A stretch of DNA of 48,439 nucleotides from a virus, in the IMG/VR virus record IMGVR_UViG_3300030098_003452, positions 1 through 48,439 of that record; one strand, 5' to 3'. The first letter of the stretch is position 1. Every line of letters starts with the position of its first letter. The position numbers and the translations under genes were made by a program. A model generated the notes under the pieces. The model worked only from the letters and a program-made list of their open reading frames with translations. It did not search any database and was not told the origin of the DNA. Of the stretch, positions 13,843 through 23,431 are shown piece by piece.

Positions 13843-16266
13843 ATGAGAGGTAATCATAATTTTCCAAGTCAAATAGTTAGTGATAAAGAAAAGTCAACTT
13901 ATGAATATGGGTTGAATGTCGCGAAAGCTATACAAGCAGAATGGTTTGATTCAGAAAGAAATGGAAATAACAGATATTCTAATCACTCTAACAATTTTCA
14001 CAGATTAAGATTATACGCTAGAGGAGAACAGTCAATACAGAAATATAAAGATGAATTATCAATTAATGGTGATTTGTCATATCTTAATTTAGATTGGAAA
14101 CCAGTTCCAATAATACCTAAGTTTGTAGATATAGTTGTAAATGGAATATCAGAACGACAATATTCTTTAAAAGCTTATTCTCAAGATCCTTATGGTGTTG
14201 AAAAAAGAACACAATATATGGAATCTATATTAGATGATATGGCCGCTAAAGAATTTGATGCTATGGCTAAAAATCTATTAAACATGGATTTTACTAAGAA
14301 TAAAGAAGAAGAGATACCCGAAACACAAGAAGAGCTTGATTTACACATGAGTATTAATTATAAACAAGCTGTTGAAATAGCAGAAGAACAAGCTTTAGAG
14401 GTTTTACTTGATGGTAATAAATATGATTTAAATAGAAGAAGAATAATTTATGACCTAACCGTTTTAGGTATAGGAGCAGCTAAAACATCTTTTAATACAG
14501 CTGAGGGTGTAACAATAGAATATGTTGATCCTGCTAACTTAGTGTATTCTTACACAGATTCGCCTTATTTTGAAGATATATATTACGTTGGTGAAGTTAA
14601 ATCATTACCTATAAATGAGGTTATTAAACAATTCCCAGATATAACAGATTCTGAACTAGAAGAAATATCAAAGAGTAATTACAAATATAATTATAGATAT
14701 GGTAATCGTAAAACAAATATTGATGAGGACAAAAACAAAATAGATATATTATATTTTAATTATAAAACATTTAAAAACGAAGTATATAAAGTAAAGCAAG
14801 TTGGTAGTGGCGCAGAAAAAATTATAGAAAAAGACGATGGTTTTAATCCACCTCAAGAAGATGTTAGATTTAGTAAGCTTAGTAGAAAAGTAGAATGTTT
14901 ATATGAAGGCGCTTTAGTTTTAGGAACTAATAAATTGCTAAAATGGAACATAGCAAAAAACATGATGCGACCTAAAAGTGATTTTACAAAAGTTAAAATG
15001 AACTATTCTATAGTTGCGCCTAGAATGTATGATGGTAGGATAGAGAGTTTAGTTAGTAGAATTACTGGTTTTGCTGACATGATACAATTAACACATTTAA
15101 AGCTTCAACAAGTAATGTCTAGAATGATTCCAGATGGAATTTATCTTGACGCGGATGGTTTAGCAGAAATAGATTTAGGTAATGGTACAAACTATAATCC
15201 ACAAGAAGCGTTAAATATGTTTTTTCAAACGGGTAGTATTATTGGTAGATCATATACTGCTGATGGTGATCAAAACGCTGGTAAAATACCTATTCAAGAA
15301 ATACAATCAGGAGGTGGTACTAAAATGCAAAGTTTAATTCAAACTTACAATTATTATCTTCAAATGATAAGAGATACAACCGGGTTAAACGAAGCTACAG
15401 ACGCTAGTACACCAGATCCTAAGTCTTTAGTTGGTATTCAAAAGTTGGCAGCCGCTAATTCTAATACAGCGACTAGACATATACTTCAAGGAGGCGCGTT
15501 TATAACACAGTCTATTGCTGAACAGTTGTCATTAAGAATATCAGATATTGTAGAATATTCACCAACTAGAAAAGCGTTTATACAAGCTATAGGTGCGCAC
15601 AACGTGGCTACGTTAGAAGAAATGTCACAATTACACTTATATGATTTTGGTATATTTTTAGAACTAGCACCTGATGAAGAAGAAAAACAGATATTAGAAA
15701 ACAATATACAAACAGCTCTTTCACAGCAAACTATAGATCTAGAAGACGTGATTGATTTAAGAGAGATTAAAAATATAAAATTAGCAAATCAACTTTTAAA
15801 AATACGTAGAAAGAAAAAGATGCAAAAAGATCAGCAAATGCAACAAGAGAATATGAAAGCACAAGCAGAGGCTAATGCTCAACAAACCCAAGCAGCTGCT
15901 CAAGCAGAGATGCAAAAAGGTCAAGCTGAGTTGCAAAACGAAATACAATTAGAAACTCAAAAAGGAGAAATTAAAAAAGGTACTCTGCACGCTGAAGCTG
16001 AAGTTAAGAAGGCATTAATGGATCATGAGTTTATGTTGAACATGCAAATGAAGGAAATGGAATTAAAAATGATTCAACAAAGAGAAAGTAAAAAAGAAGA
16101 TCGTAAAGATATGAGAGAAATGGGTCAAATGCAAAATAAATCTGAAATGGAAAATCAAAAATTAGAAAATGATTTAACTAAAGAGATAGCAAAAAAAGGC
16201 TTTGAATCTTCTGGTAACGATGTTATTGGAGGAGGAATGAGACTAGGCGCGTTTGAACCTAAATAA
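13843..16266 (+). CDS. Portal protein (807 aa)
   Basis: Size and position directly after the large terminase, plus the early motif NGDLSYLNLDWKPVPIIPKFVDIVVNGISER at about residues 76-106, identify it as the portal, the dodecameric ring at the DNA entry vertex. Residues 640-780 form a long Gln/Glu/Lys/Met-rich helical region that is probably a coiled-coil crown projecting into the capsid. The C-terminus is Gly-rich. The middle contains a predicted tunnel-lining helix region (GLNEATDASTPDPKSLVGIQK), as seen in portals. Confidence 0.85.
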   Translation: MRGNHNFPSQIVSDKEKSTYEYGLNVAKAIQAEWFDSERNGNNRYSNHSNNFHRLRLYARGEQSIQKYKDELSINGDLSYLNLDWKPVPIIPKFVDIVVNGISERQYSLKAYSQDPYGVEKRTQYMESILDDMAAKEFDAMAKNLLNMDFTKNKEEEIPETQEELDLHMSINYKQAVEIAEEQALEVLLDGNKYDLNRRRIIYDLTVLGIGAAKTSFNTAEGVTIEYVDPANLVYSYTDSPYFEDIYYVGEVKSLPINEVIKQFPDITDSELEEISKSNYKYNYRYGNRKTNIDEDKNKIDILYFNYKTFKNEVYKVKQVGSGAEKIIEKDDGFNPPQEDVRFSKLSRKVECLYEGALVLGTNKLLKWNIAKNMMRPKSDFTKVKMNYSIVAPRMYDGRIESLVSRITGFADMIQLTHLKLQQVMSRMIPDGIYLDADGLAEIDLGNGTNYNPQEALNMFFQTGSIIGRSYTADGDQNAGKIPIQEIQSGGGTKMQSLIQTYNYYLQMIRDTTGLNEATDASTPDPKSLVGIQKLAAANSNTATRHILQGGAFITQSIAEQLSLRISDIVEYSPTRKAFIQAIGAHNVATLEEMSQLHLYDFGIFLELAPDEEEKQILENNIQTALSQQTIDLEDVIDLREIKNIKLANQLLKIRRKKKMQKDQQMQQENMKAQAEANAQQTQAAAQAEMQKGQAELQNEIQLETQKGEIKKGTLHAEAEVKKALMDHEFMLNMQMKEMELKMIQQRESKKEDRKDMREMGQMQNKSEMENQKLENDLTKEIAKKGFESSGNDVIGGGMRLGAFEPK

Positions 16267-16297
16267 ACAAAAACTAATTATTTAATATTATTTTATT

Positions 16298-17497
16298 ATG
16301 GCAAAAAAAGAAAAAGAAAAAGTAGCCGAGCAGGCTCCTGAAAAACCACAAGTAGACGAAAAAGTCGAAAAGTTAAAGGTTAAAAAACCTAAAATGAAAA
16401 AATTTAAAACACCTTCTGATAATATAGCTAAAGTAGACCTTAAAGAGTTAGCTAAAAAAGCAGAGGATGTAGTTAAAATTAAAGAGGAACAAAAACCAAT
16501 AGAAGAAATAAAAGTTCCTGAAGAAGTTAAAGAAGAAAACAAAAAGCCAGTTGAAAAAACTGAACAAGTAGAGCAACCAATATTAGAAGAGGTTACAGAA
16601 GAAGCTAAAGAACAACCTACTAATCCAACTGTTCCTACAAAACAACAAATTGAAACTAAACCAGAATATCCAGAAAATATACAAAAACTTGTTAATTTTA
16701 TGGATGAAACTGGAGGTGATATAAATGATTACGTAAAGTTAAATAAAGATTATAGCGACATGGATAATCTTACTTTATTAAAAGAATATTATAAAACTAC
16801 AAAACCACATTTATCATCTGAAGAAGTTGATTTTTTAATGGAAGATCGTTTTTCTTATGATGATGAGGTTGATGAAGATAAAGATATTAAAAGAAAAAAA
16901 TTAGCGTTAAAAGAGCAAGTTGCCAGCGCTAAAAGCCATCTGGACGGGCTAAAGTCCAAGTACTATGAAGATATTAAAGCTGGAAGTAAACTTACACAAG
17001 ATCAACAAAAAGCTATTGATTTCTTTAATAGATATAACGAGGAGTCTAAAGCTACCGAGCAGGCTCAACAAAAAGCTAAAGACAAGTTTTTAAATAAAAC
17101 TAATGAAGTTTTTAACGATGAATTCAAGGGCTTTGAATACAAAGTTGGAGAAAAAACTTACAGGTTTAATGTTAAAGACCCTAACCAAACAAAAGAATCT
17201 CAAAGTGACATTAATAACTTTGTCAAAAAGTTTTTGAACAAAGAGAGTCAAATGGAAGATGCTAAAGGTTATCACAAAAGTCTTTTTACCGCTATGAATG
17301 CTGATGCTATAGCTAATCATTTTTATGAGCAAGGTAAAGCTGATGCTTTAAAAGATAGCGTTGCTAAATCTAAAAACATTGATATGAGTCCAAGACAATC
17401 TCATGAAGATATTGTTGGAAATTCAAGTTTTAAAGTTAGAGCTATAGAAGATGGTAGTAGAACGAACTCAACGTTTAAATTTAGAAAACGAAAATAA
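16298..17497 (+). CDS. Scaffold-like head assembly protein (399 aa)
   Basis: The first 135 residues are Lys/Glu/Pro-rich low complexity (KKPK, EEVKEENKK, EQVEQP), and the rest is mainly helical and acidic, with coiled-coil segments around 195-250. Position between the portal and the capsid gene, high charge and high helix content match phage scaffold proteins, which hold the capsid shell during assembly. No protease motif is visible in it. The C-terminus, FKFRKRK, is basic, as is common for capsid-binding ends of scaffolds. Confidence 0.75.
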   Translation: MAKKEKEKVAEQAPEKPQVDEKVEKLKVKKPKMKKFKTPSDNIAKVDLKELAKKAEDVVKIKEEQKPIEEIKVPEEVKEENKKPVEKTEQVEQPILEEVTEEAKEQPTNPTVPTKQQIETKPEYPENIQKLVNFMDETGGDINDYVKLNKDYSDMDNLTLLKEYYKTTKPHLSSEEVDFLMEDRFSYDDEVDEDKDIKRKKLALKEQVASAKSHLDGLKSKYYEDIKAGSKLTQDQQKAIDFFNRYNEESKATEQAQQKAKDKFLNKTNEVFNDEFKGFEYKVGEKTYRFNVKDPNQTKESQSDINNFVKKFLNKESQMEDAKGYHKSLFTAMNADAIANHFYEQGKADALKDSVAKSKNIDMSPRQSHEDIVGNSSFKVRAIEDGSRTNSTFKFRKRK

Positions 17498-17517
17498 CAA
17501 TTTAAAATTAAAACAAA

Positions 17518-19044
17518 ATGGCAATTACAAACGGAGATAATTTGAATTCAATACCTGCTGCACAAAGACAGGTGTTGTCTACAAATTATATTGATTTTAC
17601 ATCTAGCGATACGGCTGGATGGGCACAACAATATCTGCCTGACTTAATGGAAAAAGAAGCTGAAGTATTTGGTAACAGAACTATTTCTGGTTTCTTAGAG
17701 CAAGTTGGAGCAGAGGAGTCTATGACTTCAGACCAAGTAGTTTGGTCAGAACAAGGTAGATTACATCTATCTTATATAGCGACTATGTCAGATGTATCTA
17801 ATAACTATATTGATATTGTATCTGATATTGATGGTAACAGCTTGGCTGATGATGGAGCTGGTGGAAACTTTTATGTTGACAATTCATCTGCTAATCAGCA
17901 AGATCACGGTATTAGAGTAAATGATATGCTTTTAATAGCGTCTGCATCTGCTAATGTTACTACAAGAGTAATAGTATCTGCTATCGTAGCTGATGGTTCG
18001 GCTAATGCTGGTAGATTAACTGTACTACCTTACAATTCAGGAGCTGGTTCTTCTGCGATTGCATTATCTAACCTTGGATTTGTAACTACAGCTAGTGACC
18101 TTAGAGTATTAGTATATGGTTCTGAATACAAAAAAGGTGACAACGGTAGAACAGGTGCTGTTTCTCCAACGTTTAAGTCTTTTACTAATAAACCTATCAT
18201 TATGAAAGATAAGTATGAGATCTCAGGATCTGATGCATCAGCAATTGGTTGGGTTGAAGTTTCTGGTGAAGACGGACAAAACGGTTATATGTGGTACTTA
18301 AAAGCAGAAGGTGATACTCGTCAAAGATTTACTGATTACATGGAAATGTCTATGATTGAATCTATAAAAGGTGTTGCCGCTAACACTACTGCTGACACGG
18401 CTGTTTTACAGGCTAACTTTGGTACAGAAGGTTTATTTGCTGCTATCGAAGATAGAGGTAACACAACAACTGGTGTGACTGGTGTTAACGCTGCTACTGA
18501 TTTAGCTGAATTCGATGCGATTTTAGCTGAATTTGACAAACAAGGAGCTATTGAAGAAAACATGATGTTCGTAAATAGAGCTACTGCTTTAGCAATGGAT
18601 GATATGCTTGCTTCTATGAACTCTTATGGAGCTGGTGGTACTTCTTACGGTGTATTTGATAACGAAGAAGACATGGCGCTTAACTTAGGTTTCTCAGGAT
18701 TTAGAAGAGGTTCTTATGACTTTTATAAATCCGACTGGAAATATTTAAATGATTTCTCTACTAGAGGAGCTATCAACTCTGCTGACGACGTTAACGGCGT
18801 TAGAGGTGTTATAATCCCTGCTGGAGTATCTTCAGTATATGACCAAAACTTAGGTAAGAACTTAAAACGTCCTTTCTTACATGTTAGATATAGAGCTTCA
18901 CAAACAGACGACAGACGATTCAAAACTTGGACGACTGGTTCTGTTGGAGCAACTACTTCTGACTTAGATGCGATGGAAATCCACTATCTATCTGAAAGAT
19001 GTTTAGTAGTTCAAGGTGCTAACAACTTCATGATAATGAAGTAA
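17518..19044 (+). CDS. Major capsid protein (508 aa)
   Basis: This is the large structural protein immediately after the scaffold and before a strong terminator, the usual place for the major capsid gene. It lacks Cys and has an even mixed composition. The N-terminal NYIDFTSSDTAGWAQQYLPDLMEKEAEVFGNR and the C-terminal HYLSERCLVVQGANNFMIMK are typical of marine phage capsid proteins. The HK97 fold is expected from family knowledge, not seen directly. A hairpin terminator follows the stop by 17 bp, so capsid mRNA can be made in excess. Confidence 0.85.
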   Translation: MAITNGDNLNSIPAAQRQVLSTNYIDFTSSDTAGWAQQYLPDLMEKEAEVFGNRTISGFLEQVGAEESMTSDQVVWSEQGRLHLSYIATMSDVSNNYIDIVSDIDGNSLADDGAGGNFYVDNSSANQQDHGIRVNDMLLIASASANVTTRVIVSAIVADGSANAGRLTVLPYNSGAGSSAIALSNLGFVTTASDLRVLVYGSEYKKGDNGRTGAVSPTFKSFTNKPIIMKDKYEISGSDASAIGWVEVSGEDGQNGYMWYLKAEGDTRQRFTDYMEMSMIESIKGVAANTTADTAVLQANFGTEGLFAAIEDRGNTTTGVTGVNAATDLAEFDAILAEFDKQGAIEENMMFVNRATALAMDDMLASMNSYGAGGTSYGVFDNEEDMALNLGFSGFRRGSYDFYKSDWKYLNDFSTRGAINSADDVNGVRGVIIPAGVSSVYDQNLGKNLKRPFLHVRYRASQTDDRRFKTWTTGSVGATTSDLDAMEIHYLSERCLVVQGANNFMIMK

Positions 19045-19061
19045 GAACACTTATTTAAAGA

Positions 19062-19095
19062 GTCGAGGCTTCGGCCTCGGCCCTTTATTTTTATT
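19062..19095 (+). terminator. Rho-independent terminator after the capsid gene
   Basis: GTCGAGGC (19062-19069), TTCG loop, GCCTCGGC (19074-19081) form an 8-bp stem with one T-G wobble and a UUCG tetraloop, followed by cctttatttttatt. The GC-rich stem stands out against the AT-rich surroundings. This is a strong terminator candidate between the capsid gene and the next gene. Confidence 0.85.
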
Positions 19096-19116
19096 AATTT
19101 TATTATATATTATATT

Positions 19117-19953
19117 ATGGCAAAGAAAAAAACAAAAAAAGAAGAGGTAGAAGTACCTGTTGTTGAGACACCCGTTGTTGAAACACCTAAAACTAAAAAA
19201 ATAGAAAACCCTAAAAAACCTCATATAGAGGATAATTGGGAAATAAAAGATAGAACATATTTTTTGAAAAATGGTAAAACACCACTTTCATATATGATTA
19301 GATCAAACAATATATTTTGGTTTGACGAAGATAAGGGTTATGAAAGAGAATTAAAGTATACGGTTAACCAAAGAACACCTTTTGTAGATGAGTTTAAAGG
19401 TGACGCTAGATTAGCTCATATAATATTTAGATCTGGATCTTTATTTGTACCAAAACAAAAGCAAACATTACAAAAACTTTTATCGTTATATCACCCGCAT
19501 AAAGATAGTTTATATGCAGAGTACGAACCAGTGAAAAGAGCTGAATCTCAATTAGATTGGTTAGAATTTGAAATTGCTGCGTTACAAGCTGCCTCTAATT
19601 TAGATATAAACATGATGGAAGCGGTATTAAGGGCAGAGATTGGTTCTAAGGTATCAGAGATGAGTTCTAGTGAGATTAAACGTGATACGTTATTATTCGC
19701 TAAACAAAACCCTCAATTGTTCTTAGAATTAGTTACAGATGAAAATATTCAACTTAGAAATTTTGGTATAAAAGCCACTGAGATGAATATATTAAAATTA
19801 TCTGATGACCAAAGAAATTTTACTTGGGCTAGTACAGGTAGAAAACTAATGACAGTTCCTTTTGATGAGCACCCATATTCAGCTTTAGCTGCGTGGTTTA
19901 AAACTGACGAAGGAATGGAAGTTTATTCCAATATTGAAAAGAGATTAAAATAA
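19117..19953 (+). CDS. Hypothetical structural-region protein (278 aa)
   Basis: The first 35 residues are Lys/Glu/Val/Pro-rich low complexity (PVVETPVVETPKTKK, a repeat of VVETP), followed by a folded mixed domain (IRSNNIFWFDEDKG, GDARLAHIIFRSGSLFVPKQKQT) and a helical C-terminal half. It lies alone between two GC-rich hairpins, so its transcript is separately bounded. It may be a head completion or virion protein; no family is certain. The similarity of its N-terminus to the scaffold-like protein (Lys/Pro-rich) is compositional only. Confidence 0.65.
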   Translation: MAKKKTKKEEVEVPVVETPVVETPKTKKIENPKKPHIEDNWEIKDRTYFLKNGKTPLSYMIRSNNIFWFDEDKGYERELKYTVNQRTPFVDEFKGDARLAHIIFRSGSLFVPKQKQTLQKLLSLYHPHKDSLYAEYEPVKRAESQLDWLEFEIAALQAASNLDINMMEAVLRAEIGSKVSEMSSSEIKRDTLLFAKQNPQLFLELVTDENIQLRNFGIKATEMNILKLSDDQRNFTWASTGRKLMTVPFDEHPYSALAAWFKTDEGMEVYSNIEKRLK

Positions 19954-19959
19954 TCTAAC

Positions 19960-19998
19960 TGTAGGAGCGATCGCCCTACGGGGCGATTGCAAACTACA
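19960..19998 (+). terminator. GC-rich UACG hairpin, terminator or RNA stability element
   Basis: GCGATCGCCC (19967-19976), TACG loop, GGGCGATTGC (19981-19990) make a 10-bp stem with one G-T wobble. Outer TGTAG (19960-19964) and CTACA (19994-19998) add 5 more pairs. No T-run follows, so it is not a classic terminator. It may block exonucleases or be a processing site for mRNA of the preceding gene. Confidence 0.65.
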
Positions 19999-20011
19999 AA
20001 TTAAAAAAAAT

Positions 20012-20695
20012 ATGGTAAATATAGATACGGTATATCAAAGAGTCTTGGCTATAGCCAATAAAGAACAAAGAGGATACGTAACTCCTCAAGAGTTTAATCT
20101 ATTAGCAAACCAAGCGCAACTAACTATATTTGAAGAGTATTTTATGTTAATGGCACAAGCGCAAGCAGCCATTGGTAATGACACAGAATATTCTGATATA
20201 ATAAATACTTTAAATGAGAAAATTAGTATTTTTAAAAAATTAAGTTCTGATTTAACATATTCTAATGGATATTTTGCTTATCCAAGTGATATGTATAAAT
20301 TAGGAACTCTTTACTACAATCACAATGGCGTGTCTACTCATAACGGAGTAGAAGTTCAAGAAATAAATCACAATGAACTACAAGATTATTATCAATCACC
20401 TTTAACTACGCCAACAACATCCAGACCATTATATATTAAGACAAGTAGCGGTATAGAAGTTTTTTCATCAACAACTATAACAACTAATGTTAAAGCTAGT
20501 TATATTAAAAAACCTAGTAAAGCAGAGTGGGGTTATGTCGTAACAAATGGTCAGGCTTTATATAACGCTGGATCATCAGAGAATTTTGAACTACATGCTT
20601 CAGAAGAAAGTGTGTTAGTTATGAAGATATTAGAATTAGCAGGTATAGTAATTAACAAACCTGAATTAGTAACAGTTGGACAACAAAAACAGTAA
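20012..20695 (+). CDS. Connector or tail-region structural protein (227 aa)
   Basis: The protein begins with a helical region (VYQRVLAIANKEQRGYVTPQEFNLLANQAQLTIFEEYF) and continues with beta segments (YFAYPSDMYKLGTLYYNHNGV). From its place after the capsid gene and before the tail-tube-like gene, a head-tail connector or adaptor is likely. The motif TPQEFNLLANQAQLTIFEEY resembles N-termini of such proteins in marine phages, as far as I can tell. The function is inferred from position. Confidence 0.6.
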   Translation: MVNIDTVYQRVLAIANKEQRGYVTPQEFNLLANQAQLTIFEEYFMLMAQAQAAIGNDTEYSDIINTLNEKISIFKKLSSDLTYSNGYFAYPSDMYKLGTLYYNHNGVSTHNGVEVQEINHNELQDYYQSPLTTPTTSRPLYIKTSSGIEVFSSTTITTNVKASYIKKPSKAEWGYVVTNGQALYNAGSSENFELHASEESVLVMKILELAGIVINKPELVTVGQQKQ

Positions 20696-20699
20696 ATAA

Positions 20700-21587
20700 A
20701 TGGGATTATTAAACGATACGGCAAAAGATTATTATAGTGGAAGTGATTTTGGAGGTTATCAATTTGTATCTTTAGATAATATAATTAATAACTTTATGAT
20801 AGCTTATGTTGGTGAAGGTAAAATTATACCTAAAGTCAAAAGAGCAGATGTTTCTTTTCACGCACAACGAGCTATACAAGAATTGAGTTATGATACATTC
20901 AAATCTACTAAATCTCAAGAAATAGAATTACCACCATCTTTAACAATGATGTTACCACAAGATTATGTAAATTATGTAAAACTAACATGGTTAGATGGAG
21001 CTGGTGTAGAACATATAATGTATCCCGCTTCTAAAACATCAAATCCTTTTTCTATAAAACAAGCCTCTGATGGTAGTTATAGTTTTGATGCGGATGACGA
21101 TGGAACAGACGATACTACTTCTTTAATAGAAAATGATGAATCAACTACTTGGTCAAGATATAAATCTCATACCCCTGCTGAAACAAATGATGATTATGAA
21201 GATGACACTTTTTGGCCTAATATGGGACAAAGATATGGATTAGAGCCTTCTCACGCTCAGGCTAATGGTTCTTTTTATATAGATGAATTAAAAGGAAAAA
21301 TACATTTTAGTTCTAATATTTCAGGAAAAACTGTAACATTAAAATATATAAGCGACGGACTTGGTACAGATGAAGAAATGATAGTACACAAATTTGCTGA
21401 AGAGGCTATGTATAAATCTATAGCTTATGCAATACTATCTACTACTATTAACGGACAGGCTTTAGCGCCTACATATCAAAAACAAAAATCAGCCGCTATA
21501 AGAGTAGCGAAAATAAGATTATCTAATTTAAAAATTGAAGAACTTACTCAAATAATGAGAGGTAAGTCTAAATTTATAAAACACTAA
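20700..21587 (+). CDS. Tail tubular protein A-like adaptor (295 aa)
   Basis: The N-terminal region (VSLDNIINNFMIAYVGEGKIIPKVKRADVSFHAQRAIQELSYDTFK) and the later hydrophobic/helical end are like the adaptor proteins (T7 gp11 style) that join the portal to the nozzle. A central acidic patch (DADDDGTDD, near 145-165) could bind metal. It precedes the P22 gp10/T7 gp12-like gene, the standard order in podovirus-like genomes. The start ATG at 20700 lies 4 bp after the upstream stop. Confidence 0.6.
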   Translation: MGLLNDTAKDYYSGSDFGGYQFVSLDNIINNFMIAYVGEGKIIPKVKRADVSFHAQRAIQELSYDTFKSTKSQEIELPPSLTMMLPQDYVNYVKLTWLDGAGVEHIMYPASKTSNPFSIKQASDGSYSFDADDDGTDDTTSLIENDESTTWSRYKSHTPAETNDDYEDDTFWPNMGQRYGLEPSHAQANGSFYIDELKGKIHFSSNISGKTVTLKYISDGLGTDEEMIVHKFAEEAMYKSIAYAILSTTINGQALAPTYQKQKSAAIRVAKIRLSNLKIEELTQIMRGKSKFIKH

Positions 21588-21590
21588 TAC

Positions 21591-23429
21591 ATGTCAGAAT
21601 TAAAACGTAGTTTCGGTTCTGCTAAAATGAACAAGGATTTAGACGAAAGACTTGTTCCAAATGGAGAATATAGAGACGCTTTAAATATACAAATTTCTAC
21701 TACAGATGATTCTGATGTTGGAAGCATGCAAACTATAAAGGGTAATACTTTACAACAGGATAATGTAACTTCTAACATTGGTAGTCAATCTAAAGTCATA
21801 GGTTCTATTGCTGATGAAAAAAATAATAAAATATATTACTTTGTAGCTGGATATCCTGAATTTATAGATTATATATTGGAATATGACACGGTTAGTGGTA
21901 GTATACTTCCTGTTGTTGTAGATGTGTATTCAGTAACTACAGAAGTATCGTCTAGTTCTTTTTATTCTGCAGGTAGTCCAAACTCAACCCTAAACATTAG
22001 TGATCAAGGAGGTCTTACAAGTAATTTAACAAATGTACGTCCTGGTATGCGTGTTATAGGTAACTTTGATGGGGTTAGTATAAGTTTTGCTAGCAATATA
22101 AGAGTTCAAAAACTAAAAAGAGGTATTCTTAATGATTGGGAGATTTTTTTAGATGATTATACAGATAATTTATCTTTGTTTACATTGGGATATAATTTTA
22201 ATCAAGGAGAAACTGTAGTGTTTAAAGCTGAAAGAAATTTAAACTTTAATCTAAATCAAAAATTAACTGGTATTAATATTATTGGAAATGAATTATTTTG
22301 GACTGATGGTAGAGGCGAGCCAAAAAGAATAAATATAATAGATTGCAAAGCTGGAACAGATACTTCTGGATTATACCATACAAGAATACCGATTAAACGT
22401 GATGACAATACTATTATTACATTTCAAGGTGTAGACAAAATAGACCGTAGAGTTCAACCAGCTTATCTATCTGAAGAATATATAACTACTATAAAAAAAT
22501 CACCATTATATCCACCAACTCTAATATTAAGTAATACGTCTGACGGTAGAATAAATAGTGATGGAACGCCCTCAACGTTAACATCTTCTGTTGATACTGC
22601 TTTTATCAATCATGATGATGAAAATTTATCTCCTGGTGATATAAAAAACATAACTTTTAATACAACTCCAGACTATTTACCTGGAGATACAATTATATTA
22701 AGAAGATTAGACGAGTTTACAGATGGTAACTTAAATGATTATGAGGTTGCTATAGAAATATTAGAGTATGATAACACAACTGGAGATGCTAAAATAAAAA
22801 TAATCTGGATAGAAGACAATCCATCTGGTGGTGCTATAAATGATTTAGTTGGAGGCGTGCCTCAACCAGCGTTGTTTTTCTCTATGTTAAAACAAGAAAA
22901 ACCTTTATATGAGTTTAAACTACCTAGATTTGCATATAGATATAAATTTAAAAACAATCAATATTCTTGTTATTCTCCATTTTCAGAACCTGCTTTTTTA
23001 CCAGGAGATTTTGATTATGTGCCAAAGGAAGGTTATAACCTAGGTATGGTAAACACATTACGAAGTTTATATGTCATGGATTTTGTACAAAATACAGATG
23101 CTATACTTAAAGACGTTATAGAGATAGATATACTTTATAAAGAATCTAATTCTAATAATATATATACTGTAAGAACCATAAAAGAAACAGATGATGAGTT
23201 TGCTGTTAACGGTTCTGCCTCTACAGTTTCTAATTTACCATTATGGATGGCTGCGTATGCTAGAACTAGAGGCGCTATTAGAATAACTACTGAAATGGTT
23301 AGAGCGGCTGTAGCATCTAATCAATTATTAAGACCATGGGATAATGTTCCTAGAAATGCAAAATCACAAGAAGTCGTAGGCAATAGAATTGTTTACGCTA
23401 ATTATTTACAAAACTATAATTTAACATAA
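21591..23429 (+). CDS. Tail nozzle-like protein, amino-terminal part (612 aa)
   Basis: The start FGSAKMNKDLDERLVPNGEYRDALNIQ is typical of tail nozzle/stabilisation proteins (T7 gp12 or P22 gp10 type) in marine phages. It ends RIVYANYLQNYNLT with a stop at 23427-23429. The next gene starts 2 bp later in a different frame and continues with KSLKSLRTYQLGVVYKDEYGR, which by family pattern would follow NYLQNYN in one protein. It is therefore probably the first half of a divided nozzle protein. A frameshift error is the alternative. Confidence 0.75.
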   Translation: MSELKRSFGSAKMNKDLDERLVPNGEYRDALNIQISTTDDSDVGSMQTIKGNTLQQDNVTSNIGSQSKVIGSIADEKNNKIYYFVAGYPEFIDYILEYDTVSGSILPVVVDVYSVTTEVSSSSFYSAGSPNSTLNISDQGGLTSNLTNVRPGMRVIGNFDGVSISFASNIRVQKLKRGILNDWEIFLDDYTDNLSLFTLGYNFNQGETVVFKAERNLNFNLNQKLTGINIIGNELFWTDGRGEPKRINIIDCKAGTDTSGLYHTRIPIKRDDNTIITFQGVDKIDRRVQPAYLSEEYITTIKKSPLYPPTLILSNTSDGRINSDGTPSTLTSSVDTAFINHDDENLSPGDIKNITFNTTPDYLPGDTIILRRLDEFTDGNLNDYEVAIEILEYDNTTGDAKIKIIWIEDNPSGGAINDLVGGVPQPALFFSMLKQEKPLYEFKLPRFAYRYKFKNNQYSCYSPFSEPAFLPGDFDYVPKEGYNLGMVNTLRSLYVMDFVQNTDAILKDVIEIDILYKESNSNNIYTVRTIKETDDEFAVNGSASTVSNLPLWMAAYARTRGAIRITTEMVRAAVASNQLLRPWDNVPRNAKSQEVVGNRIVYANYLQNYNLT

Positions 23430-23431
23430 AT

